Source of the DNA: Chrysoperla carnea
Taxonomy: Eukaryota; Arthropoda; Insecta; Neuroptera; Chrysopidae
Assembly (NCBI RefSeq): GCF_905475395.1
Contig: NC_058340.1
Coordinates: 74,750,181-74,814,180, forward strand
Direction of reading: 5' to 3'
Length of the DNA: 64,000 nt
The notes beneath the pieces are model-generated. The model saw only the letters and a program-made list of their open reading frames with translations. It made no database searches and was not told the DNA's origin. Shown piece by piece: positions 47,400 to 59,685 of the stretch (its first letter is position 1; each line of letters opens with the position of its first letter). The position numbers were made by a program, and so were the translations under genes.

Positions 47400-49570
47400 T
47401 CTTTTGTTTATCTAATCAAACGTGAAATGTCATAAAATATTTTTATTTAGGACAATGTTATTGAATAATTACTTTACGATAACACAATTTACACTACAAT
47501 CAATTGCATAATTTATTTTTAAAAAGTATATCAGGAATTGTTGTTATGCGCATGAATTCGGTTAAAACAGCGCATTCATTACTCGCTTTTGTAAATTTTT
47601 ACTTCTCTCTTGTTGGTTATTACTTGGTCTATTTTTATATTTCTCCTTATAGGTAGGTACACTTCAGCAGGTGGCCGTGTGTAAATATTTTTTTAATGCT
47701 TTGCAGTTTATCTTACAACTAAATACCGCGTATTTTAAAAGATAAAAGAGTCGTTTTAATACTGTTACTTAAAAAAAAATGCATTTTAAAGACAAATTAT
47801 TGTATTCTGGTGTAAAAACAAATTTGAGAACATCCGACAAGTGAAAAAGGTCTTGTGAACTTTAGCAGAAATTTTGAAAAATAATTTCAAAATTATTTTT
47901 TGGAATTACCATAGAGTATAAGGATAGCCAAAAAGGCGCCAACCCTTTATTCAAACTACCCTCCATAATCCAAATTTCCAAATTTCAACATGGCCGATTT
48001 GATACCAACATACCGAAAAACAAAAATTTTTTAAACTTGCTAAACTTTTCGATTTTGCTTTCATTTTATTACATAAAAAATATCGACCAATAAAAATAAA
48101 CGTAAATAATTTAAAAGAGTCCTGGATTCATGTTCCAGGAGTTGACATTATTCTTGAGATTCAAGTTTCCCGAGAATCGTTTTAATTAAGTCGATGGGTA
48201 TATTCATAACATTTAGATCCATTGCAGGTAAAAAAAAAGGTAAAATTGAATTAAATTATGCATATTATAAGAATCAAACCGTATAATATGCACTGTTACC
48301 TCAGATTTTTTTAGGTTTCACTGTTCTCAAAATTATTTGCTCACTAAAATATTCCGATTTACGCTCAAATTATTTTTTTTAAAGGTAAAGTGGCACTTTA
48401 ATTACCTATGATTTTTTTTCAATCACTATAATATTTTTTGGCCAACGATTTAAAATAATTATCGCATAATTTATTACTTAAAACACACACGCTAACTAAA
48501 ATAATGTATTCCAAATTAAATATTTTGAAAACAATACTCAATTTTATTACCCGTATCAAAGGTTATCTAATTTTTTTATTGAAATATCTTAATCGTTCTT
48601 ATTTCAAAGGTTGTTTTTTTCTTAATCTCATCTTATTAAAATTATTAGAAAATATAGTATCGGTGTATAATCCTTTGTTATTTACGTATTAAAATAGTTC
48701 GTTTATCAGAGAATGCGGAAATATAGATAGTTGAAATAATAGGTAATATTTCAAATTACTCAGATCCAGATTTGATCGGGAGACTCTAGAAATCGTGTAG
48801 TTTCTTCCCGAGGATCCCATATATTGAAATTGACACTGAAATTGGTCTGAATTTCAGATATATAAGTGAGATATATAGATATATACTAGCGCCAACAAAT
48901 GAAGTGGCTATAACTAAAAAAAAATAAAACATATAGCATTGAAGCATCCTCAGCCACTCATTCTGAGGCACTGGGGATGCTTTGACAATTGCAATTAATA
49001 TAGAGATGGAAAGATACTAAATTTTCTTTTTTCTACGCCATATAGATCCTCTATCTAGTTATATAGAGATCAGTGTTCAGTACTCTGTAAATAGAAAGAG
49101 AAAAAGAGCAAATACGAAATATTCTGTACATATAAAGCAGTATTAATGCGACCTTTTTGAAACAAAACGTACATATTTGGATACGTTTTGGAAAACAGAT
49201 ACGTAGAAAAGTAATAGCCAACGGGAAACTAAATCAAATACTAAATTGAATCGAATAGATCGAATACTAAATAGTCTGTGTGGCCTCCAGAGGCACCAGT
49301 ACCTATACGATTTCAATGATAAATTCGTTTTTAAAATTATTGTATTCATTAATATTATATTAATTATCCTAGAAAAATGATTTTCGACTTTTTAGTCCCT
49401 AAAAAAAAGCTAAAGCTTGTCCCTTAAAAAGTATTTTTTGTTTAAATTTAAATTTTGTATATTTCCTTTCATAAAGTTGGTACAACTGGCTGTTGTTAAG
49501 ACTGTGGTATGCACGAACTTCTTTGTTGATGTTTAAATTTCTCAAATGAAAACTTAAAAGTATTGGATTT
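47400..49570. other. Intergenic region between ALT-2 and IFT172
   Basis: AT-rich spacer that should contain the promoter of the outermost ALT-2 exon on the left and that of IFT172 on the right. A likely repeat fragment lies near 48860-49010 (AGCGCCAACAAATGAAGTGG). Nothing else supported. Confidence 0.5.
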
Positions 49571-49574
49571 CGTG

Positions 49575-52500
49575 ATGCAGTTAAAACATTTAAAAACTGT
49601 TTTGACCGCACAGGTAAAAACTAACGATTTTCAACGATAAAAAGGTAGTACAATGTATGCTCTTTTCAGGATTATGAAAATAAAATATCTGCACTAGCAT
49701 GGTCTCCGAACAATTTAAAATTAGCAGTTGCAACATCCGATCGACAAATTATATTATTTGATGAAAAAGGTGAAAAACGTGATCGTTTTTCAACAAAACC
49801 GGCAGATCCGGCAAACGGTAAAAAATCGTATGTTATTCGCGGTATTGCATTTAGTCCGGATTCAACAAAAATTGCCGTAGCACAATCTGATAATATTGTA
49901 TATGTTTATAAAATCGGAGATGGTTGGGCTGAGAAGAAAGTTATTTGTAATAAATTTCCACAAGCACAACCGGTTATGTGTATTGTTTGGTTATCGGCTG
50001 GACCGATAATTTGCGGTCTTACCGATGGTAAAGTTCGTGCTTTACATACAAAATCGAATAAGTCACAAAGTTTATATGGATCGGAAAGTTTAGTTGTATC
50101 GTTGGCATCAAATCAACGAGGAACGGGGTTTTTATCTGGGCATGCTGATGGGAGTATTGTTCGGTTTTTTGTTGCTGAGGATAATCAATCGGGTCAGGCT
50201 CAAGGTAGAGTGGTCACACATTCGAGTCCTCCATATGCATTGGCATGGCCTCAAGGACAAATTGTAGCGGCTGGATGTGATAAACGGGTTGTTGTTTATG
50301 ATGCTCAAGGAAAATTAATGCGAAATTTTGATTATTCAAAAGATGATGATGAACATGAATTTACAGTTGCAGCGTGTAGTCCAAGTGGGCAGGTATGCAA
50401 ATTAAAAACAGGTTCACTTAATATACTTAATACATTTGATAATCAACTCAGTATATACAGAGTCAATAGACATTCAACTCTGTTAATTATATTTCTTGTT
50501 AACATCACGGTTTTGTAGACAGTGGCAATTGGAAGTTTTGATCGTTTACGTGTATATGGTTGGAGCCCTAGAGATTTAACATGGAATGAAGGCCCCATGA
50601 AAGAAATGCGATTTTTTTATACAGTCACAGCACTTGCTTGGAAACGAGATGGCTCACGTGTTGCATGCGGCGGTTTATGTGGAAGTGTTGAATTTTTCGA
50701 ATCCGGTAAATTACAATTGGTGCTTATCTACGGTCATTACGATGCCACAATTAAACGATTATCGCCTATCGCCAGATTGTGACACCGTACAAACTGTAGA
50801 AAACCCCTAAATCATAACAATTTTGGTAATTAACGGATAATTTTTAATTAAAGTTCTTCGTCGCACTGTGTGGAAAGATAAATTTGAATTAACATATGTG
50901 GGACCATCACAAGTTCTGGTAAAGCCATTAAATCCAGACGGTGGACGTGGAGTTGTTTTACGATCACAACTAGGCCGAGAAATTGATGATGTACGAATTA
51001 TGGGACGTGATAGTTATTTAGTTGCACGCACCGAGGATACACTTTTGTTAGGAGATTTACAAAGGAATCTTTTAAGTGAGGTGAGTTTAGGTGCTATTGA
51101 TATCTGGGAGTAGCACCTCAAATTCACCAATTACAAATTTTTTTGAAATGCTTATTTTGGCTTAAAATTATCATGTAGTAGGCATTTTTGGTCGCTGAAT
51201 ACGAATCCTATATCAGATTACATGGATTCTGTCACGTATTCCGAAAATCATGCCGTATTTGACCGAAAATTTTTTTCATTGCAGGTAGCTTGGAACAGTT
51301 CTGGCAGACATGAAAAATTCTATTTCGATAATCCAACAGTATGTTTAGTATTTAACGCGGGTGAATTATCTTTAATTGAATATGGCGATAATACAATTTT
51401 AGCATCCGTACGCACAGAATTCGCTAATCCACATTTAATAAGTGTGCGATTAAATGAACGTAGTCAAAATTTTGAAAACAAGAAATTAGCATATTTACTT
51501 GATCTCAAAACAATTTGTATTATCGATTTAATCACTGGAATAACGGTCAATCAAATATCGCACGATTCGAAAATTGATTGGCTTGAGCTTAGTGAAACAG
51601 CGCATAAATTATTATTCCGGGATAAAAAACAAAGGTTAATACTTTTTGATACCGCAACAAATGAAAAAATCACGATTATGAGTAATGTTAGCTACGTCCA
51701 ATGGATTCCAGGAAGCGATGTAGCTGTAGCACAAACTCGTAATAATTTGGCTGTATGGTACAATATTGATTTACCAGATCGAGTCACTTTGATACCAGTT
51801 GAAGGGGAAATTTTGGATATTGTACGTGAAAATGGTAAAACTGAGGCAATTTCACAAGATGGGAATTTAACGTTAAGCTACGAACTTGATGAAGGATTAG
51901 TTGAATTTGGGACAGCAATTCATGATAACGATTACGGACGTGCGATTTTATTTTTGGAAACACTTGGGAATAAATCAGAAGCGGAAGGTATGTGGCATAA
52001 TTTAGCATCGCTGTCGTTAAGCATGAATAATTTACGTGTGGCTGAACGATGTTTTGCCGCGTTGGGAGACGTAGCGAAAAGTTATTTCTTAAAAGAAACA
52101 ATTAAAATCGCTGATGATTTTCATAAAACGCATAATTTGGATGGTATGCAATGTCCAGAAGTTTGGGCACGTATGGCAATTTTAAACAATGATCTAAAAA
52201 CTGCCGAAAATATTTATTTAGAGCAAGGAGATATTGAAAATGCGTTAAAAATGTATCAAAAGTTTCATAAATGGGAAGAAGCACTTAGTTTAGCCGAGCA
52301 ACGTGCTTATAATCAATATGAGGATTTGAAGGAAACGTACATGCGAGTTTTATTAAAATCAGGACAGGAGGAGAAAGCTGGACAAATTTTAGAAGATCAA
52401 GGTGACATTCAAAAAGCATTAGATTTTTATTTAAAAGCAAATCGACCTGCACGTGCTGCACGAATTGTTCAACAAAATCCGAATTTATTAAATAATGAGG

Positions 52501-55500
52501 AACTTGTACGAAAAATTTCGAAGCAATTACTCAAAAATGAATTATTCGAACAAACTGCGGAACTATACCATGCAATTGGCCACGATGAACTTGCAATACA
52601 ATATTATCGTAAAGGAAAAGTGTATCCAAAAGCTTTGGATTTAGCAAGAATTGTGGCTCCTGATCAAATTATTACCCTCGAAGAAGAATGGGGTGATCAT
52701 TTAGTTGCCACCAAACAATTAGATGCAGCTATTAATCATTTCATCGAAGCTGGTAAAACACTAAAAGCATTGGATGCTTCAGTTGAAGCTCGGCAATGGA
52801 AGAAAGCCGTACAAATCATTCAAGTATTCGACGATCCCGAACCGATTTTAAAATATTACAAAAAAATTGCTAAACATTTTATCGACGTGAAAGAGTATCA
52901 TGTGGCTGAAAATTTATTGGTCAAAGCTGAAATGTATCAAGAAGTTGTTGAAATGTACAACGAATCAAAGCAATGGGATAAAGCGCACGCGTTAGCTTCG
53001 CAATATTTGGATTCAAGTGAAGTGGCTGATATGTATATTAAACAAGCGCAACAATTAGAAGCTGAAAATAAATTCCGTGATGCTGAAAAATTGTATTTAA
53101 GTGTGGGTGAACCGGATTTAGCGATTGCCATGTATAAGCGTCACGATCAGTATGATAATATGATTCGAATGGTTGAAAGATTTCATCCCGATTTGGTACA
53201 AACTACACATATACATTTGGGTCAGAAATTAGAGGAGCTAAATAAATTTAGGGCTGCTGAAACACATTATTTAGCTGCAAGTAAGTTAAAACCGATCATT
53301 CTTAAATTCTAACCTTAAAGCTAAATGAAGGAATTGCTGGGGACTTAGGGGAGGAATTTCATAAAATCCTTTCAAAATTTCATAAAATACATCCCTGGCC
53401 CTTGACCCATCCGTACAAAGATATGATCCGGGAGCGGGTGTAAATAATACTACAGATATTTTCCATCGAAAAATTATCCAGGATCTGTAAAATACTTAAG
53501 GTTTTATTTTTATTTAGATGAATGGCGTGCAGCAGTTAATATGTACCGAGCGAATAATTTATGGGAAGATGCACATCGTGTTGCAAAATCAAAAGGTGGC
53601 CAAGCGGCAGCTAATCAAATAGCTTTTATTTGGGCACGAACTTTACCCCTTGAATCCTCTATAAATCTATTGAATAAATTTGGAATTCTAGAAACATGTA
53701 TTGATTACGCTTGCGAAACATTACAATTTGATTTTGCTTTTAACTTAAGCAAAAATTTAGCACAGAAATTAAGTGATGTTCATTATAAGTATGCAATGCA
53801 CTTAGAAGACGATGGTAAGTATCAAGAGGCTGAATTTGAATTTATATCGGCGGCAAAACCGAAAGAAGCTGTATTGATGTATGTGCATACACGTGATTGG
53901 GTGAATGCGCAACGTATTGCGGAATTACATGTACCTGAAGCTATTCCTGAAGTGTTGCTAGCGCAAGCAAATGAATGTTTTGCACAAAAAGATTATACTC
54001 AGTACGAAACTTTATTGTTACGAGCACAAAAACCGGAAATGATTATTCAACAATATAAAGAAAATGGTACGTATTTGGCAAAAACTTTGTAGGTTGTATT
54101 TTAAACAGGATTTTTATATTTCCAGGTATGTGGGTTGATGCATTACGTATTTGTCGCGAATACATGCCGAATTTATTACAACCGTTACAGCAAGAATATC
54201 ATCGCGTTGCAAACAATGCGGGAGATCAAACTGATGTCGAAAGTTTATTCAATCAAAGCTCAAATTGGTTGCAATCTGGAGAATATAAACAAGCAATCGG
54301 ATGTCTTTTACGAATTACCCCAAAAATTGCTGATCAGTCAACAGTGAATCAAGCATTGATTCAGGCGGCAGATATCACAAATCGATTTTTAGATGGACCT
54401 ATTGGATTGGATGTTGTGAAAATATTAGGTCCACGTTTAATTGAAATTGGACAATATACATCGGCTGCTCAATTATTTTTAAGTGTGGATCTAATCAAAG
54501 AGGCAATTGATAGTTTTATTGCGGCTGAAGAATGGCATAAAGCGAAAAAAATAGCCAAGGAATTAGAACCAATTTATGAAAGTTATGTGGAAGCGAAATA
54601 TAAAGATAGTTTACGTAAAGATGGTAATGTAGAACAATTAGCTGACATTGGTAAGTTCGTTTTTATCTTGGAGTACCACAAGGTTTAACTTTTGGCTCTA
54701 TTTTTATTTACTTTACATTTTTATTCATATTTTCCCCGAAAAAATAGATTTATGATTGAGTTAGTGTCAAGGAAGTATCTTTTTATAGTTACCAATTTCC
54801 CAGTCCCTTTTACACAAGTCCTTTTTTCGCGCTTTTTAAAATTTTGTGAATATCTTATTCAGCCCCCTTTAAATTGTTTGAAAATTTGTATGTAGATGTC
54901 GCCCTATTAGCTCAGTTGGTTAAGGTGTAACCAATTACGTCCGCGGTATGCTTAGGGTAGCGGGTTCGATTCCCGCCGTCGCAACAAAATTAATTTAATT
55001 AATAGTTGTGATGGGCTGGTGTAGTGCATGGTATATGCATGCAGGAGGTGCAACACATATAGTGGACAGCCAATATAACCTAACTTAACCTTGTATGTAG
55101 ATAAAAGTTAATGCTAAAATAGTGTCTTTTGATTAACTCACCTTTTTTCTTCTCACTTCACAACTTTTGTTTTATTTACAGATATTATTGGAGCATTGGA
55201 TTTACTAGCAGAACAAGGTCAGTGGGCACGTTGCTTAGAAAAAGCAAAATCGCATGGTAACCAACAAGTTTTACACAAATACGTCGCATTATATGCCACA
55301 CAATTAGTTCGAGAAGGATACACTTTGGAAGCGTTAACTTTGTATTCTACACATGGGGCACCAGCGTTACCAGCAAATTTTAATATTTACGTACGAATTG
55401 CCACCGATATGTTTGCAATGGATGATTTATCGGACGAAAGTAGCTACAATTTATGGTCTCAACTACGTCAAGTTTTATTTCAAATAAATGAATCCTTACA

Positions 55501-56759
55501 AACTACCTCAAATATTCCAACGGAGAAAAAATTACAATTTCGAACGTTATTTTTAATCGCCCATTATTATGCAGTACGTTGCGCTTGTAAACAAGTAGCT
55601 ACACTCAATACAATGGTGGCAAAAATATCCGCGGCACTTTTACGCTACACGGATATTATACCAGCGGATAAAGGATTCTATGAAGCTGGAATGGATATGC
55701 GAGCTTTGGGTCGTGATTCTGAAGCGTTTGTATTTTTAAATCATTATTTAGATATTTGTGATGCAATTGAAGATCAAGATGGTAATAGTGGGGGTCAATT
55801 AGTGGATCATTCTGATTTAACGTGTACCGATTTTCCATCAAATATTCCATTGCCAGCTGAGTTATATTTGAAAAATGATTTGAGTAAACATGATGAAGCG
55901 AAAGAGTGGGTTTTAACTGTCAGCATGGATCAAAAAGTGAATCAGGTAAGTTTTTCGGTTGAAATCGATTTCTTCTGTCCAAAAATGAATCGAATAATAA
56001 AATCAGATTCTCATAATGAACAGGTTGGAGACTGACTCCTCTTGTGGAAATGTTGCAGGATTCAACTGTTCCGATTTACTATTTTGATCGCAAAATAAGG
56101 CACGTAGCTTGTTACCCCCTCCCGCACCATATATACGGATAGGTCAAGGGACAGAGATATATCAGGTGCGAGGGTTTATCGATTCCTCAATATATGACGG
56201 TTTTCCATTCAGATATCTTCGCCATTGCGAGCCTACTAGATATGTAACACGAAAGGTTACAGTGAGGCACATCAGCATCTTATCAGATAGCCATCCCGCA
56301 CTTCGGGCGCTTAAGATGTTAAAATTCCAATCGAAGGTCTATGAATGCTTCAAAGAACTGAATCGTCTAGCACTGAATAACACAGTCAAACTGATTTGGG
56401 TACCGAGCCACACTGTTATTTGCATCTGTAGAAACCTGCAGGACGCATTTGCGGTACCCCTTCCTTATTATTACGTCTTGCGCTATATTATAAAATATTT
56501 TGTTTTACAGTCGTTACCGACCGATGATCGATCATTATACGAATCGAGTTTACAATTAGAAGACACCCCATGTGTGGTTACCGGTTATCCAGTAAACACT
56601 AATCGACAACCAATCACATTCCAACGTTCTGAGTTGAAAGCAAATCGTGATGCATGGACAAAACTAAGTTTAGCCGCAAAAATGGCACCACATTCAGATG
56701 TTACAAACTGTGTGATGTTCTTCGAACAATGGTTGGGTCAATCTAGTTATGTGATGTAA
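49575..56759 (+). CDS. IFT172: Intraflagellar transport protein 172
   Basis: Peripheral IFT-B subunit needed to build cilia; in insects it works in sensory neurons and sperm-associated cilia. Nine exons: 49575-49613, 49670-50392, 50519-50705, 50854-51080, 51285-53280, 53518-54066, 54126-54650, 55182-55945 and 56511-56759; 1752 residues, close to the vertebrate length. Exon 1 is a 13-codon exon coding [13 protein letters not shown], matching the family N-terminus. The first 600 or so residues form WD40 propellers ([27 protein letters not shown]). The rest is helical TPR-like repeat ([12 protein letters not shown]-type, [23 protein letters not shown]-type). The C-terminus has CVVTGYPV. All motifs are in family order with no break. 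AATAAA lies near 56907. Intron 7 holds a SINE and intron 8 a LINE fragment. Confidence 0.97.
54899..55092 (+). mobile_element. tRNA-derived SINE in IFT172 intron 7
   Basis: The head has an A box (TAGCTCAGTTGG) and a B box (GGTTCGATTCC), about 55 bases apart, and no matching acceptor stem, so it is not a working tRNA gene. The 3' tail reads GGACAGCCAATATAACCTAA. This resembles the 3' end of the LINE at 36927 (GGACAGCCACTCTAACCTAA), the pattern expected when a SINE uses that LINE's machinery. Confidence 0.75.
56060..56470 (+). pseudogene. LINE RNase H fragment in IFT172 intron 8
   Basis: Same strand as the host gene. The recognisable part is [17 protein letters not shown], then [14 protein letters not shown], the fourth acidic block and WVPxH block of a retrotransposon RNase H domain. 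Upstream sequence fits earlier parts of the domain poorly, and the end is degenerate. By chance the frame stays open into IFT172 exon 9; that join is not a gene. Confidence 0.7.
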
Positions 56760-59685
56760 ACAAAAACAAAATCTTCCATTAAAATGTGTGTGATTATATA
56801 AAAATCCGTCCTAAGATTTTGGAATATTTAAAGAGTTAGTTATTCGAGCACTTGTAGTCGAATTTTAATTTCTAGTCTTTCTTGTTTTCTAGTCAGAATT
56901 TGTTAAATAAATAAAAAACAAAATAATTGAAAGTTATGCAACAAATTTTATTGAGAATATATTTTTAAAAATAAAATTAAAGTATTAAGGTCTGGTTTCA
57001 TTAACTTTGGTCAATCAATATTCTTTCATAATCCTGATTAATTAAAAGACATTATTAATCAAAATAAATCACTCTTAGAGGATAATCCACCTTTGATCAC
57101 TCTAAATTATACAGGGTGGACCATCAAAGTTGATGAAACCGACCAAAATGTTTTTATTTATCCAATCTTTAAATTCTTTTAACATCTTTCAACAACAGAT
57201 TAAGATTAGGTACTCAAAAAAAAAGGCACTTTATAATATTATTTGCAGTACCTTTGGGGGTTGTTCTCTTGTTTTTCCTTTTTGGATCCAAACTTATACC
57301 CTATCTTAATCTGCCATTGTAAAATTAATATTTACAAAATTCCACTAATTTCTACAAACAAAAATCAAAAGAATTTGGTTATTCTTTTCAACAAAATGTT
57401 TAATTAAAAATTGATATTTTATTTAAAGCCCTGCAAAAAAAAAAGTAGCGCATTTATAAACTTTTTAATTTTATCGAATATTTAAAGTGGTATATCCCGG
57501 GGAAAAATGATTGGATCTGAATGAAATATATTTTAATCCGATAGTTTGTACTTTCTAGTTTTTGAATCAATATCTCAAATATTTTTATCTTCCTTTAATA
57601 TTTTATGCGTAGGGCTGAAATGCTTAGAACATTTTTATTAATTTGATGTGAATTTTAAAAGCGTACGCAGGGTGTATTAGTATTTATACCAAGAAATTGA
57701 GTATTTTCAATCGAAAGCTTGTTTATTTCTCTTTAAAAAAATTTTATATTGATCTTTATACGAACTTCTTAGTTCGAGTTATTCGTCAACAAAGCAAATT
57801 AGACACTTTTCACTTTAAACTGCTATATCCCTCTGTAAGGAACGATAAAAATGTTTGAAATATTGATTCAAAATCTAGAAGGTACAATCTATCGAATCAT
57901 TTATATTTCATTCAGATTCAATCATTTTTCACCGAGATATATCTGCGCCACTTTTGCGGGACAGTTTATGTAATATTAAGTGTATTGTGGAAGCTTTGAT
58001 GTTCGCACCTCTAAGATTTATATTAAGTTTTAGATCAGGTGAAAATTGGCTGAAAATTTGCGAAGCTGTTTTCGTAAACCTATTAAATTTCCTCGTAGGA
58101 AAACTTTATATAAGTCTTGAATTTGAACATAAAAGCTTCCACAACTTACACTTACAACGCACACTTTGGGGGAAAAAAAACACAACAAATTTGACAGTTG
58201 GTGTCCGGGTGCAGTTGTTTAAAAAATTTTATTTTACAATTTTTATTGGATATTTATCCAAATAATTGTTTTGTTTATTTTTTGGCAGTCATATTAAATT
58301 TGCTGAAAGATTTTTGAAAGAATGCAAAAAAAAAAAAAACAATTTACAAAACCATTTAAAGACTTGTTCACTTTGAGATCCATACATTTTTTTAAATTAA
58401 CATTAGGTTGAAATCACGATCTGGAAAATGTAGATCCTAACACTAATGCGGAAATTATTTAAAGAAAAATATCGTATTGAAGTGAAGCAAATCATGTTTT
58501 TCTCCATGTTCGTAGTTTTCTTTTCTTTAGACCTTTTTACTTACTTATTAAATAATTTTTACAGACCTTGTCGATAATTTTTTTAATCTTTATTTCAGTA
58601 TCCAACGATTAGGGGGGAGGGATAATGTTAAGAAAATATAAATTACTCAAGAGATAAATAATTATATGTTCAATCTGAAACGACCCCGGTAACTTTGGCA
58701 ATTGCATCATGATATAGCACCTCTACAAATTCAATGAAAATCAGGAATTTTGACATGCAATATCTCAAAAACGGTGGCGAGATTTGTGCCCATTGAGAGA
58801 CATTTGTTCAAAATAACAAGAAGAATATTTTCCCAAATTCTCCAGATATAATGATCCCAGAGTCCTTTAGTATACTCTTCAAAATGGCAACTGGTGCCAA
58901 TTTTATAGTATAGAAGTGTTACTAAATTGTGCATACAATTTTTATAAAGACACGGTGCGAGTCACACAAAACGGGACTGCGAAATAAACTCACACGTGCG
59001 AAATTGCTAATAAAATAATTTTTGTAGAAGAAAAAAAAAACAGAGTCGTATGACAAGGACCCTGCACAAATTTTATGAAATAACATTTTGAAAGCATTCG
59101 AACATAACCCCGTAAAATCGATTTTTAATTCAAAATTCCCTTTTGATTCATATGGCCTATTTTTGAGTATCGACATCTGGCTTATGATCATCGAAAGTGT
59201 TTTTCCATAATGTTTGCACAGGGTGTAGGGTGTTTTTTTCCCCTTTTGGTTAAATTTTCATTAAATAACAATTTCAATATCAGAGTTTCTCAACATTTTA
59301 TCGTCCAAAAATTAAATTACAATTACTTAAATAATAATTTTCTCAAAGTCCAGCGTACATAGAATTTTTTTTTTACAGATTTATTCAGTTAATTAATTCG
59401 TGAAAAGAAGGATTCCCAAAATATTTCTCTAGTACGCACGGACCTGAAGGAAAATAATACCACTCTTTATTTAATATAATGAATAAATTTACATGTTTAA
59501 AATATTTTTGTTTAAAAATTATGGCTCAACTCCTGAGTGTGTCAAATTCTAAATAAAAAAAAAATAACATAGGATTAGTGGACACGGCGGCGGTGATTTG
59601 GCATTAATAAAAAAAAACTTGAATGGTTTATTGTGGGCTGCATTATTTTTTTTTTTTAATCAGTTGTTGCTGTCCTTTTTTTTTA
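56760..59685. other. Intergenic region between IFT172 and RPRD1 (convergent ends)
   Basis: AT-rich region holding the 3' ends of two converging genes. A short ACAGGGTGGACCATCAAAGT stretch at about 57112 resembles transposon-end sequence. Open frames of 60-100 codons (57954-58265, 58731-59191) have no recognisable family. Nothing else supported. Confidence 0.5.

Noticed and set aside
54899-54985. Possible tRNA gene
   Set aside because: A and B boxes are present but too far apart, the acceptor stem does not pair, and it continues into a SINE body and tail.
56109-56759. 216-codon open frame joining a LINE fragment to IFT172 exon 9
   Set aside because: The first part is RNase H relic in an intron; the last 83 codons are IFT172 after a clear acceptor at 56511. 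The open join is chance.
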